A DNA stretch of 64,000 nt from Methylovulum psychrotolerans (GTDB lineage Bacteria > Pseudomonadota > Gammaproteobacteria > Methylococcales > Methylomonadaceae), in contig NZ_PGFZ01000001.1 in NCBI RefSeq assembly GCF_002923755.1, positions 326,262-390,261 on the forward strand, given 5' to 3'. A model generated the notes under the pieces. The model did no database searches, had not been told where the DNA came from, and saw only the letters and a list, made by a program, of their open reading frames with translations. Positions 52,691-62,902 of the stretch are shown here, one piece after another. Numbering within the stretch: position 1 is the stretch's first letter; each line of letters begins with the position of its first letter. Both the position numbers and the translations under genes were made by a program.

Positions 52691-53616
52691 TCGGCAAACA
52701 AGGCCTGAAGAATTTTATCCGCGCCTTGGCTTAACAAATCTTCGGCAATTTGGCGGCCCAAGTCTTGCGCCGCATCTAAGTCGGCCACGCCCTCGCTACG
52801 GTAGAGCAGACTGCCGTCAGGTGCCCCGACTAAACCGCGCATATACAACTTCCCGTCTTGATGAATGGCAAAACCGGCAATCGGCACTTGGCAACCGCCT
52901 TGCAAACGTGCGTTCATCGCCCGCTCCGCCGCCACGCATAAACCCGTATCAGCATCGTGCAAGGCCGCCAACAGGGCATTGGTTTCGGCATCGTCAATCC
53001 GGCATTCTATGCCTATAGCCCCCTGCCCTATGGCGGGCAAGCTCAGGTTAACCGGCAAAGCCTGGCGGATCCGCCCAGCCAAGCCCAAACGCTTTAACCC
53101 TGCCGAGGCCAAAATGATCGCATCATAGTCACCCGCATCGAGTTTCGCTAGGCGGGTATTGACATTACCGCGTAAAGACAGAATTTCGGCTTCGGGGAAA
53201 CGCCCTTTAATTTGGCATTGGCGACGTAAGCTAGACGTGCCAATTTTGGCATTGCCGGGCAAGTCGTCAATCGACGCATAGCGGTTAGAGACAAACGCAT
53301 CACTAGGGTCTTCCCGCTCCAAGATAGCCGCCAAATGCAGGCCGTCGGGAAAGTCAACCGGCACATCTTTCATGGAATGCACGGCAATATCGGCAATCCC
53401 CTCCAGCATACCTTGCTCTAATTCTTTAACGAACAAGCCTTTACCGCCGACTTTTGCCAAGGGCGCGTCAAGGATTTTATCGCCGCGCGTCACCATTTTC
53501 ACCAATTCGGTGCTGATATTCGGAAACAGTTGCTGTAAACGTTGGGCGACATGCTCGGCTTGCCAAACGGCTAAAGGGCTTTGCCGCGTGGCAATGCGAA
53601 TAATTTTTTTAGTCAA
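52687..53616 (-). CDS. hemC: Hydroxymethylbilane synthase
   Basis: Porphobilinogen deaminase (309 residues), which joins four porphobilinogens. [18 protein letters not shown] is the N-terminal motif, with [32 protein letters not shown] and the dipyrromethane cofactor Cys in [19 protein letters not shown] at 53616. First gene of the hemCDXY operon, whose promoter must lie in the 600-bp spacer upstream. Confidence 0.97.
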   Translation of the reverse strand: MTKKIIRIATRQSPLAVWQAEHVAQRLQQLFPNISTELVKMVTRGDKILDAPLAKVGGKGLFVKELEQGMLEGIADIAVHSMKDVPVDFPDGLHLAAILEREDPSDAFVSNRYASIDDLPGNAKIGTSSLRRQCQIKGRFPEAEILSLRGNVNTRLAKLDAGDYDAIILASAGLKRLGLAGRIRQALPVNLSLPAIGQGAIGIECRIDDAETNALLAALHDADTGLCVAAERAMNARLQGGCQVPIAGFAIHQDGKLYMRGLVGAPDGSLLYRSEGVADLDAAQDLGRQIAEDLLSQGADKILQALFAE

Positions 53617-54217
53617 AGGAAAAGACCTGCATTTTTAGCAAAAAGAAACGGGTTATGCCGCATATTTATAGTTTCCGCACGGCAACCTTCACAAGCGTTG
53701 CCCCAGAATCCGCCGGATGGCACAACCGCCTTGGGATGCGGTGCTATAGCGCGGAACAGGGCAGATAAATATGCCTATTGTAACCTGCTTGACCTGTACT
53801 CTTAAATGCCATTCTTCGTTATTAAGGCCCCGATAATCCCAATACATTGGTATCCCATTATATTTCCGCGAAAAAATAGTTTTTAAACGGGTAATATTGC
53901 CAAAGCTACGGCCATGTTTAAGGTTATCCTAAGGCAGGTTATTGTGCCGTTATCAACGCATTGCCGAATAAATACGGCGCATTAAACCTGTCCGCCCCGC
54001 TTGGCCTTAAGAAATTGCCCTAACCTTAATGATTAAGGCGATGCGCATGAGGCAAACAAGCCAATAATACGGGCAAACGCTTGCTTTAGCGGTGAAAGTG
54101 TCTTGCCGGTTAAGCAACCGGACAAAAGGGTATTGCTGTTTGCTGGGGACGGTTACCTGGCAAACAGCGGCTGGACGCGTGCCGCAGGGAGGCGATGCGT
54201 TGCCTCCCTGCCCTAAA
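53617..54217. other. 600-bp spacer between panD and hemC
   Basis: No gene is supported. The left part must contain the hemC promoter. The right part, just after panD, carries the hairpin listed at 54184-54211. A 112-codon minus-strand frame (54007-54345) overlaps panD in a different phase and has no family-like content, so it is not called. Confidence 0.5.
54184..54211 (-). terminator. Hairpin downstream of panD
   Basis: GCAGGGAGGC at 54184-54193 pairs perfectly with GCCTCCCTGC at 54202-54211 around an 8-base loop, 7 bp after the panD stop codon. No T-run follows on the minus strand, so it may stabilise the messenger's 3' end or act with Rho. Confidence 0.5.
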
Positions 54218-54601
54218 TTAACCGGCGGCTTGTACAGGAATGGCGGAAGCAGAACGCAAAACTTCGTTCTTGTCATTGAAATAAACCAAGATGGGCTTAT
54301 GCTTGTCAGCGGCTTCTTGGCTAAAACTAGCGTAGGCGCAGACAATAATCAAATCGCCCGGACAAGCCATACGCGCGGCTGCCCCATTAACCGAAAACAC
54401 TCCTGAATGGTCTTCGGCGCGGATAGCATAGGTGGTAAACCGTGCACCGTTGTTAATGTTGTAAATCTGAATCTGCTCGTATTCTCTGATGCCTGACAAA
54501 TCCAAAATAGCCCCATCAATCGCACACGACCCTTCATAACCCAATTCCGAACGGGTGACCGTCGCTCTGTGTAACTTTGCCTTAAGCAGCGTAATTTGCA
54601 T
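54218..54601 (-). CDS. panD: Aspartate 1-decarboxylase
   Basis: PanD makes beta-alanine for pantothenate. The proenzyme cleaves itself at Gly24-Ser25, seen in [12 protein letters not shown], to form the pyruvoyl cofactor. [23 protein letters not shown] and [16 protein letters not shown] follow the family closely. 127 residues, normal length. It follows panC by 140 bp on the same strand and may have its own promoter. Confidence 0.97.
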   Translation of the reverse strand: MQITLLKAKLHRATVTRSELGYEGSCAIDGAILDLSGIREYEQIQIYNINNGARFTTYAIRAEDHSGVFSVNGAAARMACPGDLIIVCAYASFSQEAADKHKPILVYFNDKNEVLRSASAIPVQAAG

Positions 54602-54742
54602 AATAAAACACTATAAAATACGTTAGAAAACCGCTAATTATCCCTTAACCTACCATTTCCTTCAACTATTGGCGGGTTTTGTCTCGGATTAGCATTAAAA
54701 AAAGACCATCATCGCGGGGTCATAACCCTGTTCTGCCCCGGC

Positions 54743-55618
54743 TCATCGCCCGTTTAGAACAGGGGCTTCTTTGGGCAAGCGCACCAAGCTGACGTTATCG
54801 ATCAAGCGGGTTTTGCCCAATTTTGCCGCCGCCAAAATGACCAATTCGCTATCATCATGGCTAGCGGGCTGCAAATCGGCACTACGGCAAACGCTGAAAT
54901 AATCCGGCAGAAAGCCTGCTTGCCGCAAACGGTGCAGGGCTTCGGCCTCAATCTCGGCAACCGCAGCCCCCCCCTGCAACAAGGCCTCGCGGGCCGCGCA
55001 TAGTGCTTGGTACAGCACAACAGCGGTAGCCTTTTCCGCCGTTGTCAGATAATTGTTACGTGAACTCATCGCCAAGCCGCTGGCTTCGCGTACCGTGGCG
55101 ACACTGCGGATAGCGACCGGCATGTTCAAATCCCTGACCATCGCGCGTATCACCGCTAACTGCTGAAAATCCTTCTCGCCAAAGACAGCGATGTCCGGCT
55201 GTACCATATTCAGCAACTTACAGACCACTGTTGCTACGCCGGTAAAATGCCCAGGCCGCGACGCGCCACAATAGCGTTCGGAAACGCCATTCACCACCAC
55301 AACCGTTTGCGCGTGGGGATGATAAATCTCTGTCACTGGCGGCAAAAATAACAAATCAGTGGCAATTTCTTGCAGTTTTTGCTGATCTTCCGTTTCGGTG
55401 CGCGGATAACTGGCAAAGTCTTCGCCGGCACCAAATTGGGTGGGGTTGACAAAAATGCTCACCACAACACGATTGGCGCGGGTTTTGGCCGCCTGCACCA
55501 ATTGTAAGTGACCGTTATGTAAATTGCCCATCGTCGGCACAAAAGCGATGCTATCGCCTGCTTGCCGCCAAATTTTTAACGTGGCCTGCAAAGCGGGAAT
55601 GGTTTTGACTATTTGCAT
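54743..55618 (-). CDS. panC: Pantothenate synthetase
   Basis: PanC joins pantoate and beta-alanine using ATP. The nucleotidyltransferase HIGH-type motif is FVPTMGNLHNGHLQL. VSIFVNPTQFGAGEDFASYPR, FGEKDFQQLAVIRAMVRDL, and LAMSSRNNYL (KMSKS-like position) complete the active site. At 291 residues it is normal length. It follows panB by 6 bp, so the two are in one operon. Confidence 0.97.
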   Translation of the reverse strand: MQIVKTIPALQATLKIWRQAGDSIAFVPTMGNLHNGHLQLVQAAKTRANRVVVSIFVNPTQFGAGEDFASYPRTETEDQQKLQEIATDLLFLPPVTEIYHPHAQTVVVVNGVSERYCGASRPGHFTGVATVVCKLLNMVQPDIAVFGEKDFQQLAVIRAMVRDLNMPVAIRSVATVREASGLAMSSRNNYLTTAEKATAVVLYQALCAAREALLQGGAAVAEIEAEALHRLRQAGFLPDYFSVCRSADLQPASHDDSELVILAAAKLGKTRLIDNVSLVRLPKEAPVLNGR

Positions 55619-55624
55619 GATGGA

Positions 55625-56425
55625 CTAAAAGCTGTGTTCGGCGGCTGGGAAAGCGCCTTGTTTGACGGCGTTATGATAAGCCAGTATCGCCCCTGCGACC
55701 GTCCCAGCCTCCTGCATAAAATCTTTGACAAAGCGCGGGCGTTTGCCGCCGCTGATATTGAGCATATCTTGCAACACCAGCACTTGACCGTCACAATCGA
55801 TCCCGGCGCCAATACCGATGACCGGGATGCGCAATTGGCTGGCGATAGCTTTGGCTAAGGTCGCGGGAACGCATTCTAATACCAGTAATGCCGCCCCTGC
55901 CTGTTGCAATGATAGGGCATCGGCAAGGATTTTATCGGCGGCAGCCGGTTCTTTACCTTGCACGGCATAACTGCCCAATTGGTTGATATGCTGGGGCAAA
56001 AGGCCTAGATGCCCGCATACCGGAATGCCTTGCTGCACCAAAAAGCTGACGATATCCAGCCGCGCCCCTTCGAGCTTGACCATTTGGACCCCACCCGCCT
56101 GCATCAGTTTAGCGGCATTGGCGGCAGCGGTGGCGGCACAAGGATAACTCATAAACGGCAGGTCGGCGACGACAAAAGCCCGTTGCCGGGCGCGGCTAAC
56201 ACAACGGGCATGGTAGACCATATCGCGGATGGTCACAGGCAAAGTTGTCGTGTGGCCTTGCATGGTCATCCCTAAAGAATCCCCGACCAACATCATATCA
56301 ATGCCGGTACGGTCGATTAACGCACCAAAACTGGCATCATAAGCCGTCAGGCAAGTGATTTTTTCACCGCGCTGTTTCATTGCCGTCAAATCATTGATAG
56401 ACAGCGGTTTTACTATAAAAGTCAT
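55625..56425 (-). CDS. panB: 3-methyl-2-oxobutanoate hydroxymethyltransferase
   Basis: PanB transfers a hydroxymethyl group from methylene-tetrahydrofolate to ketoisovalerate, the first committed pantothenate step. Motifs: KITCLTAYDASFGALIDRTG, DMMLVGDSLGMTMQGH, VKLEGA and VIGIGAGIDCDGQVLVLQDML. 266 residues. It follows folK by 1 bp, which is fitting because both relate to folate. Confidence 0.97.
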   Translation of the reverse strand: MTFIVKPLSINDLTAMKQRGEKITCLTAYDASFGALIDRTGIDMMLVGDSLGMTMQGHTTTLPVTIRDMVYHARCVSRARQRAFVVADLPFMSYPCAATAAANAAKLMQAGGVQMVKLEGARLDIVSFLVQQGIPVCGHLGLLPQHINQLGSYAVQGKEPAAADKILADALSLQQAGAALLVLECVPATLAKAIASQLRIPVIGIGAGIDCDGQVLVLQDMLNISGGKRPRFVKDFMQEAGTVAGAILAYHNAVKQGAFPAAEHSF

Positions 56426-56426
56426 A

Positions 56427-56942
56427 TCAATTTAACCGTTGGAGTCCTAGCAAAGGACAGTGTGCCAGCAATTCAGTAACCGTGCCTTTGCCTGGAATGA
56501 CCAACTGTGGGGCAATTTCAGCTAAAGGCAACAAGACAAACGACCGTTCGGCGATGCCGCTGTGCGGCACGGTCAAATCCGGCGAGTCAATCAACTGCTC
56601 GCCGTATAATAAAATGTCGACATCCAATGTCCGCGCCCCCCAGCGTTCGCCTTTACGTTCACGCCCGTGGGCTTGTTCAATGGTTTGCAAATGCCGTAAC
56701 AAGGCTTGTGGCGACAAGCAGGTACTGACGCACATCACCGCGTTAATGTAATCGGGTTGGTCTTGCGGCCCCATCGGCAGGCTACGGTACAGGCTGGAAC
56801 AGGCGATCGTTTGGATGTCCGGCAAGGCCGAAATCGCCCGGCAGGCGGATTTTATCTGCCCGACAGGTTCAGCAAGGTTGCTGCCCAAACCTAAATAAAC
56901 CAAGCTCGGCACAGCGGTGTTTTCAGAAAAAGAGAGGGTCAT
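56427..56942 (-). CDS. folK: 2-amino-4-hydroxy-6-hydroxymethyldihydropteridine pyrophosphokinase
   Basis: HPPK activates the pterin for folate synthesis. The family signature is YLGLGSNLAEPVGQIKSA at the N-terminus, with RERKGERWGARTLDVDILLYG in the active-site loop and PHSGIAERSFVLLPLAEIAP. 171 residues. It lies between pcnB (74 bp) and panB (1 bp), the standard pcnB-folK-panB arrangement. Confidence 0.96.
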   Translation of the reverse strand: MTLSFSENTAVPSLVYLGLGSNLAEPVGQIKSACRAISALPDIQTIACSSLYRSLPMGPQDQPDYINAVMCVSTCLSPQALLRHLQTIEQAHGRERKGERWGARTLDVDILLYGEQLIDSPDLTVPHSGIAERSFVLLPLAEIAPQLVIPGKGTVTELLAHCPLLGLQRLN

Positions 56943-57016
56943 GGTTCATCATAATAGGCTCTACAGTGGCTTGCCTAACCCCGCGTAGCGCTTACGCGGA
57001 GTTAGGCGGTTTAGCG

Positions 57017-58426
57017 TTATACGTCGGTTGGGGCGGACGTAGATTTTTTCCGGTACATCCGTTTACGCGGCTTGCCGCCGGTGCTTTTACGGGACGGCTG
57101 GGTCATCTTGCGCTGCTCATTTTCATCAGCATTTTGATAGGCTTGCCACCACTGCGCCAACTCCGCATCAACGCCGCCAGTTTCGGCGCGGAGCAACAGA
57201 AAGTCAAAGCTGGCGCGAAACCGCGGATGCAACAGCAGACGGCTGGGCTTAGACCCTACGCGGGTAGTAAATTTAGGCTGCAAAGCCCAAACTTCACGGA
57301 TAGCCAAACTGATATGACGGGGCATAGCGGTATAGCGGACTTGCCGGGCGATGACCTCGTTAGCGGCATCCTGATAGGCCATGTACTCCACCTGCCCTTC
57401 CCTCATTTTTTGCAGAGCCGACAGCCGCACAGGTTCCCACAGCAAGGCCGCAAATAAGAAATACGCCGTTACTGTCTTGCCGTCAGCAATCCGGTTATCA
57501 GAATTTTGCAAAGCCCTAACCAAAAGCATACGCGGAAAATCGTTGTCCTGGTCGGCCAAACTCCGCTCCGTATCGGGGAACAGCACCTGGAACAGGCCGT
57601 AATGCCTGAGCATTTCAAAAGTTTGTAAGGCATAACCGTACAAAAACAGCTTTAACACCTCGTCATACAGCCGTGCGGCCGGGATGCTTGACAACAAGGC
57701 CGCCGCCCCATGCAATGCCTGTTGGCAATCAGGATGCAGCTTAAAGCCCAATTTCACGGCAAAACGCACCGCCCTGAGCATCCGCACCGGATCTTCGCGA
57801 AAACGGGTGCTAGGCTCGCCTATCAGCCGGAGAATGCCATTACGGTGGTCTTCCATACCCTGCACATAATCGGCTACCGAAAAGTCCTTAATATTGTAAT
57901 ACAAGGCATTGACCGTAAAGTCCCGCCGCCAGACATCTTCCTCAATTGTGCCGTAGACATTATCCCGCAACACCCGCCCTTCCTGGTTGAGCACTTGCGC
58001 ATCATTTTGGGCAGTGCCGTCACCGCGAAAAGTGGCCACTTCGATCACTTCCCTGCCAAAATGGACATGCGCCAAGCGGAACCGCCGACCAATAATCCGG
58101 CAATTGCGGAAAACTTTCCGCACTTGTTCAGGGTCGGCGTTAGTGACGACATCAAAATCCTTAGGCTCACGCCCCAGCAATAAATCCCGCACACAGCCGC
58201 CTACCAGATAGGCTTCAAAACCTTCTTTTTGCAACCGATACAAGACTTTGAGCGCATTATCACTGATTTGCGCCCGCGAAATGGTATGCTCGGAACGTGC
58301 ATAAATCTTGACCTTTTCAACTGTTGGCGGCGGTATTTGCGCCCGCGCCGACTGAATTATTTTTTTGAAGAGATTTAGGATGAGCGTTACACCATTATTG
58401 TTTATTTTTCTAATTGTATTAATCAT
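57017..58426 (-). CDS. pcnB: Poly(A) polymerase I
   Basis: PcnB adds poly(A) tails to RNA and promotes decay. The nucleotidyltransferase motif is AYLVGGCVRDLLLGREPKDFDVV with the catalytic Asp pair, followed by RRFRLAHVHFGREVIEVATFRG and RRDFTVNALYYNI. The C-terminus is basic (SRKSTGGKPRKRMYRKK), as is usual. The 469-residue call uses ATG 58426, but the first 25 residues are not conserved and a GTG start 12 codons later is equally possible. Confidence 0.93.
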   Translation of the reverse strand: MINTIRKINNNGVTLILNLFKKIIQSARAQIPPPTVEKVKIYARSEHTISRAQISDNALKVLYRLQKEGFEAYLVGGCVRDLLLGREPKDFDVVTNADPEQVRKVFRNCRIIGRRFRLAHVHFGREVIEVATFRGDGTAQNDAQVLNQEGRVLRDNVYGTIEEDVWRRDFTVNALYYNIKDFSVADYVQGMEDHRNGILRLIGEPSTRFREDPVRMLRAVRFAVKLGFKLHPDCQQALHGAAALLSSIPAARLYDEVLKLFLYGYALQTFEMLRHYGLFQVLFPDTERSLADQDNDFPRMLLVRALQNSDNRIADGKTVTAYFLFAALLWEPVRLSALQKMREGQVEYMAYQDAANEVIARQVRYTAMPRHISLAIREVWALQPKFTTRVGSKPSRLLLHPRFRASFDFLLLRAETGGVDAELAQWWQAYQNADENEQRKMTQPSRKSTGGKPRKRMYRKKSTSAPTDV

Positions 58427-58607
58427 ATCATTTCAATGAATTCTATCCCACCATGGTAAGTTTGTTTTCTTTTACATTCCCCTTTTGATTATAGTAGAAT
58501 CGTTGTTCTGATTTTTTACAAGTCTATTATGCGCATTGTAACCAGATACAAGATCAGGTAACCATTTTTTTACACACTCGCACCTTGACGTGCTTGACGG
58601 AATTGCT

Positions 58608-58787
58608 ATGTTTAAGAAGATTATTAGTGGCTTTATCGACCACCCAATCCTTACCAGTATTTTTGCGGCAGACTTTTTTATCCTTCTGTTCCACAGGCCG
58701 CCGTTTGTTTTTTCTTTGCTGATGCTGGGCGCATTGATGGCAATGTGCATGTATTTTGGCCAAAAATTAGCTTTATTCAAAGATTAA
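58608..58787 (+). CDS. Small two-span membrane protein (59 aa)
   Basis: Two hydrophobic helices, about residues 9-28 (IDHPILTSIFAADFFILLF) and 33-52 (VFSLLMLGALMAMCMYFGQ), with a short polar loop. ATG 58608 follows CGGA and is preferred to a GTG six codons earlier. It is followed without spacing by the RDD-family gene, so they are probably translated together. No family recognised. Confidence 0.6.
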   Translation: MFKKIISGFIDHPILTSIFAADFFILLFHRPPFVFSLLMLGALMAMCMYFGQKLALFKD

Positions 58788-59255
58788 TTGGCCCGCCATC
58801 CCGCACCCCAAAAACCACAACCAGGCTTGGGTTTCGAGCCTGCACCTGGTTTTTTGCGCCGATTAGCAGCGGTCATCTATGACCTGATCCTGCTGATTGC
58901 CGTTTTTTTTGTCGCAACCGCCCTGTTATTGCCTTTAAACTCAGGTGAAGCCTTCACTGGCCAACACTTTTTATTCCCCTTCTACCTGTTGACCATCGGT
59001 TTTATTTTCTACGGCTGGTTCTGGACGCACGGCGGACAGACGTTAGGCCTTAAAGCGTGGAAAATACGGGTTTTGACAGACAACCAAAAGCCTATAAACT
59101 GGACACAAGCACTGGTCCGCTATCTCACCGCCTTGGCATCTTGGGGGCTGTTCGGACTGGGTTTTTTGTGGATTTTGTTCGATAAAGACCGGCGTGGCTG
59201 GCACGACCACCTATCCAAAACAGCGGTGTTCTTCGATGCTCAAAAAAAACAATAA
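58788..59255 (+). CDS. RDD-family membrane protein (155 aa)
   Basis: RDD proteins have an N-terminal Arg-Asp-Asp-like motif in a membrane helix: here GFLRRLAAVIYDLILLIAV, then a second span and WFWTHGGQTLGLKAWKIRV, and C-terminal FDKDRRGWHDHLSKTAVF. Function is generally unclear, sometimes ion or metabolite transport. The only start that keeps the N-terminus is TTG at 58788, right after the stop codon of the upstream small gene. Confidence 0.88.
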   Translation: MARHPAPQKPQPGLGFEPAPGFLRRLAAVIYDLILLIAVFFVATALLLPLNSGEAFTGQHFLFPFYLLTIGFIFYGWFWTHGGQTLGLKAWKIRVLTDNQKPINWTQALVRYLTALASWGLFGLGFLWILFDKDRRGWHDHLSKTAVFFDAQKKQ

Positions 59256-59312
59256 CAACGCTTCCGTCATCATCACCTTTAACGCAACCTGAGCCCCTAT
59301 TTTTTTACCCTT

Positions 59313-61352
59313 ATGAACAATCCCTTATTAACCGAGAGTTCTTTGCCGCTGTTTTCAGAAATAAAACCGGAACATGTCGTACCCGCCATAGACCAATTGT
59401 TGGCCGACGCACGGGAAACAGTTGCCGAATGCCTAAAAACCAAGCAAAACTACAATTGGGCAAAACTAATCCAACCTATCGCCGATGCCGAAGACCGCCT
59501 TAACAAAGCGTGGTCGCCCGTCAGCCACCTCAATTCAGTCTGCAACAACGAAGCCCTACGCGAGGCCTATAATGCCTGCCTGCCTAAGCTGAGCGACTAT
59601 GGGACAGAAATGGGCCAGAACAAACGGCTATTTTACGCCTATCGGCAAATTGCCAAGCATTCCGAATTCTCCACCTTCGACACCGCCCAACAAAAAATCG
59701 TCCGCAACGCCCTGCGTGATTTCCGCTTGTCCGGCGTTGACCTCAGCGAAGATAAAAAACAGCGCTATAAAGAAATTTGCCAAGAACTCAGCCAGCACAC
59801 CAGCCATTTTGAAGAAAATGTCTTAGACGCCACCAACGCTTGGAGCAAATCCATCAGCCACAAAAGGGATTTGGTCGGTATGCCCGAATCCGCCATCGCC
59901 CAAGCCAAACAGGCTGCCGAACAAGCGGGCGAGGAAGGCTGGTTGCTGACCCTGCAATTCCCATCCTATAACGCCGTTATGACTTACGCGGACAGCCGTG
60001 AATTGCGCCGGGAAATCTACGAGGCTTATACCACCCGCGCTTCCGAAATCGGCCCGCATGGCGGCCATTGGGACAACAGCCTGCTGATGGAACAAATTTT
60101 GTCCTTACGCCATGAAAAATCCAAGCTGCTGGGCTTTAATAATTTCGCGGAACTGTCACTCAGCACCAAAATGGCGAAAAAGCCAGAAGAAGTCATCAGC
60201 TTTTTGGAAGACTTGGCGCATAAATCTTGGCGGCAAGCGCGTAACGATTTAATAGAGTTACAAGACTATACCCGCGAAGTCCACGCCTTTATTGAAATGG
60301 AACCCTGGGACATCGGCTATTACTCGGAAAAAATGCGTCAGCATTTGTACCAGCTTTCACAAGAAGAAGTCAAAAGCTATTTCCCTATCACCCGTGTCCT
60401 ACCCGGCCTGTTTGCCGTTGTCGAGCGTTTGTACGGCTTACAAATCAGCGAAATAACCGAATTCGACACCTGGCATCCCGATGTCCAATTATTCCAAATC
60501 CACGATAAAGACGGACAATTGCGCGGCAAATTTTATACCGACCTGTTCGCACGGACAAAAAAGCGCGGCGGCGCGTGGATGGACGATTGCGTAGGCCGGA
60601 AAAAAACCGACGATCACATCCAAATTCCGGTCGCTTACCTCACCTGTAACTTTACCCCGCCCACCGCCGACACCCCCGCGCTGCTGACCCACGACGAAGT
60701 CACCACGCTGTTCCACGAATTTGGCCACGGCTTGCATCATGTACTCACCCAAGTCGACCATTTGGGTGTGTCCGGTATTAACGGCGTGGAATGGGATGCG
60801 GTCGAACTGCCCAGCCAATTTATGGAAAACTGGTGTTGGGAAAAAGACGCGTTAGCCTTAATGTCCGGCCATTACCAAACTGGCGAAGTGTTGCCCGACA
60901 GCTTATTTGCCAAAATGCTGGCGGCAAAAAACTTCCAAGCCGGGCTGTTTATCGTCAGACAATTGGAGTTCAGCCTGTTTGATTTTCGGATGCACTTAGA
61001 ATATGACCCCGAACGCGGTGGCCGTATTTATGAAATCCTCGACCAAGTCAGAAACCAAGTCGCGGTCATCCAAGCCCCCAAATTCAACCGCTTCCCGCAC
61101 AGCTTTACGCATATCTTTGCGGGGGGCTATGCGGCGGGCTATTACAGCTACAAATGGGCTGAGGTACTGTCCAGTGACGCTTATTCTTTATTTGAAGAAA
61201 AAGGCGTGTTCGACGAGGCAACCGGCCAGTCTTTCCTAACCAATATCCTCGAAAAAGGCGGCAGCAAAAATGCCATGGAACTGTTCGTCAGCTTCCGTGG
61301 CCGCGAGCCTAACATCGACGCACTGCTCCGGCACAACGGCATAACCGCATGA
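59313..61352 (+). CDS. prlC: Oligopeptidase A
   Basis: M3-family zinc metallopeptidase of the cytoplasm that degrades signal peptides and other oligopeptides. At 679 residues it has the normal length. The zinc motif is [11 protein letters not shown] (HEFGH at residues 468-472) and the third ligand lies in the following helix ([18 protein letters not shown]). ATG 59313. It overlaps ubiD by 4 bp (ATGA), indicating co-translation. Confidence 0.96.
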   Translation: MNNPLLTESSLPLFSEIKPEHVVPAIDQLLADARETVAECLKTKQNYNWAKLIQPIADAEDRLNKAWSPVSHLNSVCNNEALREAYNACLPKLSDYGTEMGQNKRLFYAYRQIAKHSEFSTFDTAQQKIVRNALRDFRLSGVDLSEDKKQRYKEICQELSQHTSHFEENVLDATNAWSKSISHKRDLVGMPESAIAQAKQAAEQAGEEGWLLTLQFPSYNAVMTYADSRELRREIYEAYTTRASEIGPHGGHWDNSLLMEQILSLRHEKSKLLGFNNFAELSLSTKMAKKPEEVISFLEDLAHKSWRQARNDLIELQDYTREVHAFIEMEPWDIGYYSEKMRQHLYQLSQEEVKSYFPITRVLPGLFAVVERLYGLQISEITEFDTWHPDVQLFQIHDKDGQLRGKFYTDLFARTKKRGGAWMDDCVGRKKTDDHIQIPVAYLTCNFTPPTADTPALLTHDEVTTLFHEFGHGLHHVLTQVDHLGVSGINGVEWDAVELPSQFMENWCWEKDALALMSGHYQTGEVLPDSLFAKMLAAKNFQAGLFIVRQLEFSLFDFRMHLEYDPERGGRIYEILDQVRNQVAVIQAPKFNRFPHSFTHIFAGGYAAGYYSYKWAEVLSSDAYSLFEEKGVFDEATGQSFLTNILEKGGSKNAMELFVSFRGREPNIDALLRHNGITA

Positions 61353-62809
61353 AGTACCGCGACTTGCGCGATTTTATCGCGCAACTGGAAAAACAGGGCG
61401 AACTGAAACGCATCACCGTCGAGGTCGATCCGTACCTGGAAATCACCGAGATCTGTGACCGGGTCTTAAAACAAGGCGGCCCCGCCCTGCTGTTTGAAAA
61501 CCCCAAAGGTTCCCACACCCCCGTGCTGGCCAACCTGTTCGGCACCCCACGCCGTGTGGCTATGGGTATGGGGGCCGAATCGGTCAGCGAATTGCGCGGT
61601 ATCGGCGAATTACTGGCCTATCTGAAAGAGCCGGAACCGCCTAAAGGCATGAGGGATGCGTTTGAAAAAATCCCTGTGTTCAAACAAGTGCTGAACATGG
61701 CGCCGAAACTGGTCAAATCGCCGCCCTGCCAAGAAGTCGTCCGAGTCGGCGACGAGGTGGACTTAAGCGATTACCCCATCCAAACCTGTTGGCCCGATGA
61801 TGCCGGCCCCTTAATCACCTGGCCTTTGGTCATTACCAAAGGGCCGCATAAAGAGCGGCAAAACCTCGGCATCTACCGCCAACAAGTGATCGGCAAAAAC
61901 AAAGTCATTATGCGCTGGTTAGCGCACCGTGGCGGAGCCTTGGATTTTCGTGATTGGCAAAAAGCCCATCCGGGCGAGCCGTTTCCGGTCGCCGTCGCCC
62001 TAGGTGCAGACCCCGCCACCATCCTCGGTGCCGTAACGCCCGTACCTGACAGCCTGTCCGAATACGCCTTTGCCGGCCTGTTGCGCGGCAGCAAGACCGA
62101 AGTCGCCACCTGCTTGAGCCATAACTTACAAGTGCCCGCGAGCGCCGAAATTGTCCTGGAAGGCTTCATCTATCCCGGCGAGACCGCCCCCGAAGGCCCG
62201 TTCGGTGACCATACCGGCTACTATAACGAAGTCGATGAATTTCCGGTCTTCACCATAGAGCGCATCACCCAACGCTATGCGCCGATTTACCACAGCACTT
62301 TTACCGGCAGGCCGCCCGACGAACCCGCCATTCTGGGCGTGGCCTTAAACGAGGTGTTTGTGCCGATTTTGCAAAAGCAATTCCCGGAAATCACCGACTT
62401 TTACTTACCGCCCGAAGGCTGTTCCTACCGGATGGCGGTCATCAGCATGAAAAAACAATACGCTGGCCATGCTAAACGGGTCATGCTCGGCACTTGGTCG
62501 TATTTGCGGCAATTCATGTACACGAAGTTTGTCATTGTCGTTGATGATGATATCGATGTCCGCAATTGGCAAGACGTGATCTGGGCCATCACTACCCGCA
62601 TGGACCCGGCACGCGACTTGACGATACTGGAAAACACCCCGATTGATTATCTCGACTTTGCCTCACCAGTCTCCGGTTTAGGTTCCAAAGTCGGTTTTGA
62701 CGCCACCAACAAATGGCCGGGCGAAACCAGCCGTGAATGGGGCAAAACCATTAGCATGACCCCCGCCGTCGTCAAAAAAGTCGATGAAATGTGGGCATCG
62801 CTATTTTAG
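61349..62809 (+). CDS. ubiD: 4-hydroxy-3-polyprenylbenzoate decarboxylase
   Basis: UbiD decarboxylates the ubiquinone precursor using prenylated FMN. Its 486 residues begin [19 protein letters not shown] and include [54 protein letters not shown], and [15 protein letters not shown]. The prFMN supplier UbiX is not in the window. A good terminator follows at 62830-62854. Confidence 0.97.
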   Translation: MKYRDLRDFIAQLEKQGELKRITVEVDPYLEITEICDRVLKQGGPALLFENPKGSHTPVLANLFGTPRRVAMGMGAESVSELRGIGELLAYLKEPEPPKGMRDAFEKIPVFKQVLNMAPKLVKSPPCQEVVRVGDEVDLSDYPIQTCWPDDAGPLITWPLVITKGPHKERQNLGIYRQQVIGKNKVIMRWLAHRGGALDFRDWQKAHPGEPFPVAVALGADPATILGAVTPVPDSLSEYAFAGLLRGSKTEVATCLSHNLQVPASAEIVLEGFIYPGETAPEGPFGDHTGYYNEVDEFPVFTIERITQRYAPIYHSTFTGRPPDEPAILGVALNEVFVPILQKQFPEITDFYLPPEGCSYRMAVISMKKQYAGHAKRVMLGTWSYLRQFMYTKFVIVVDDDIDVRNWQDVIWAITTRMDPARDLTILENTPIDYLDFASPVSGLGSKVGFDATNKWPGETSREWGKTISMTPAVVKKVDEMWASLF

Positions 62810-62829
62810 GCTGTTAACGCGCCACAGCC

Positions 62830-62854
62830 GGAAGGGGCTTTATAAGCCCCTTCC
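62830..62854 (+). terminator. Terminator after ubiD
   Basis: GGAAGGGGCTT at 62830-62840 pairs perfectly with AAGCCCCTTCC at 62844-62854 around a 3-base loop, 20 bp after ubiD. It is followed by CTTTGTCTGG, a modest T-rich tract. Confidence 0.7.
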
Positions 62855-62902
62855 CTTTGTCTGGCGTAAGGTATTCCCTCTTATCTGACCTTCACTGGCA
62901 TT

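Noticed and set aside
54007..54345. 112-aa minus-strand ORF near panD
   Set aside because: Out of phase with panD over the overlap; no recognisable domain and it would run through the hairpin after panD.
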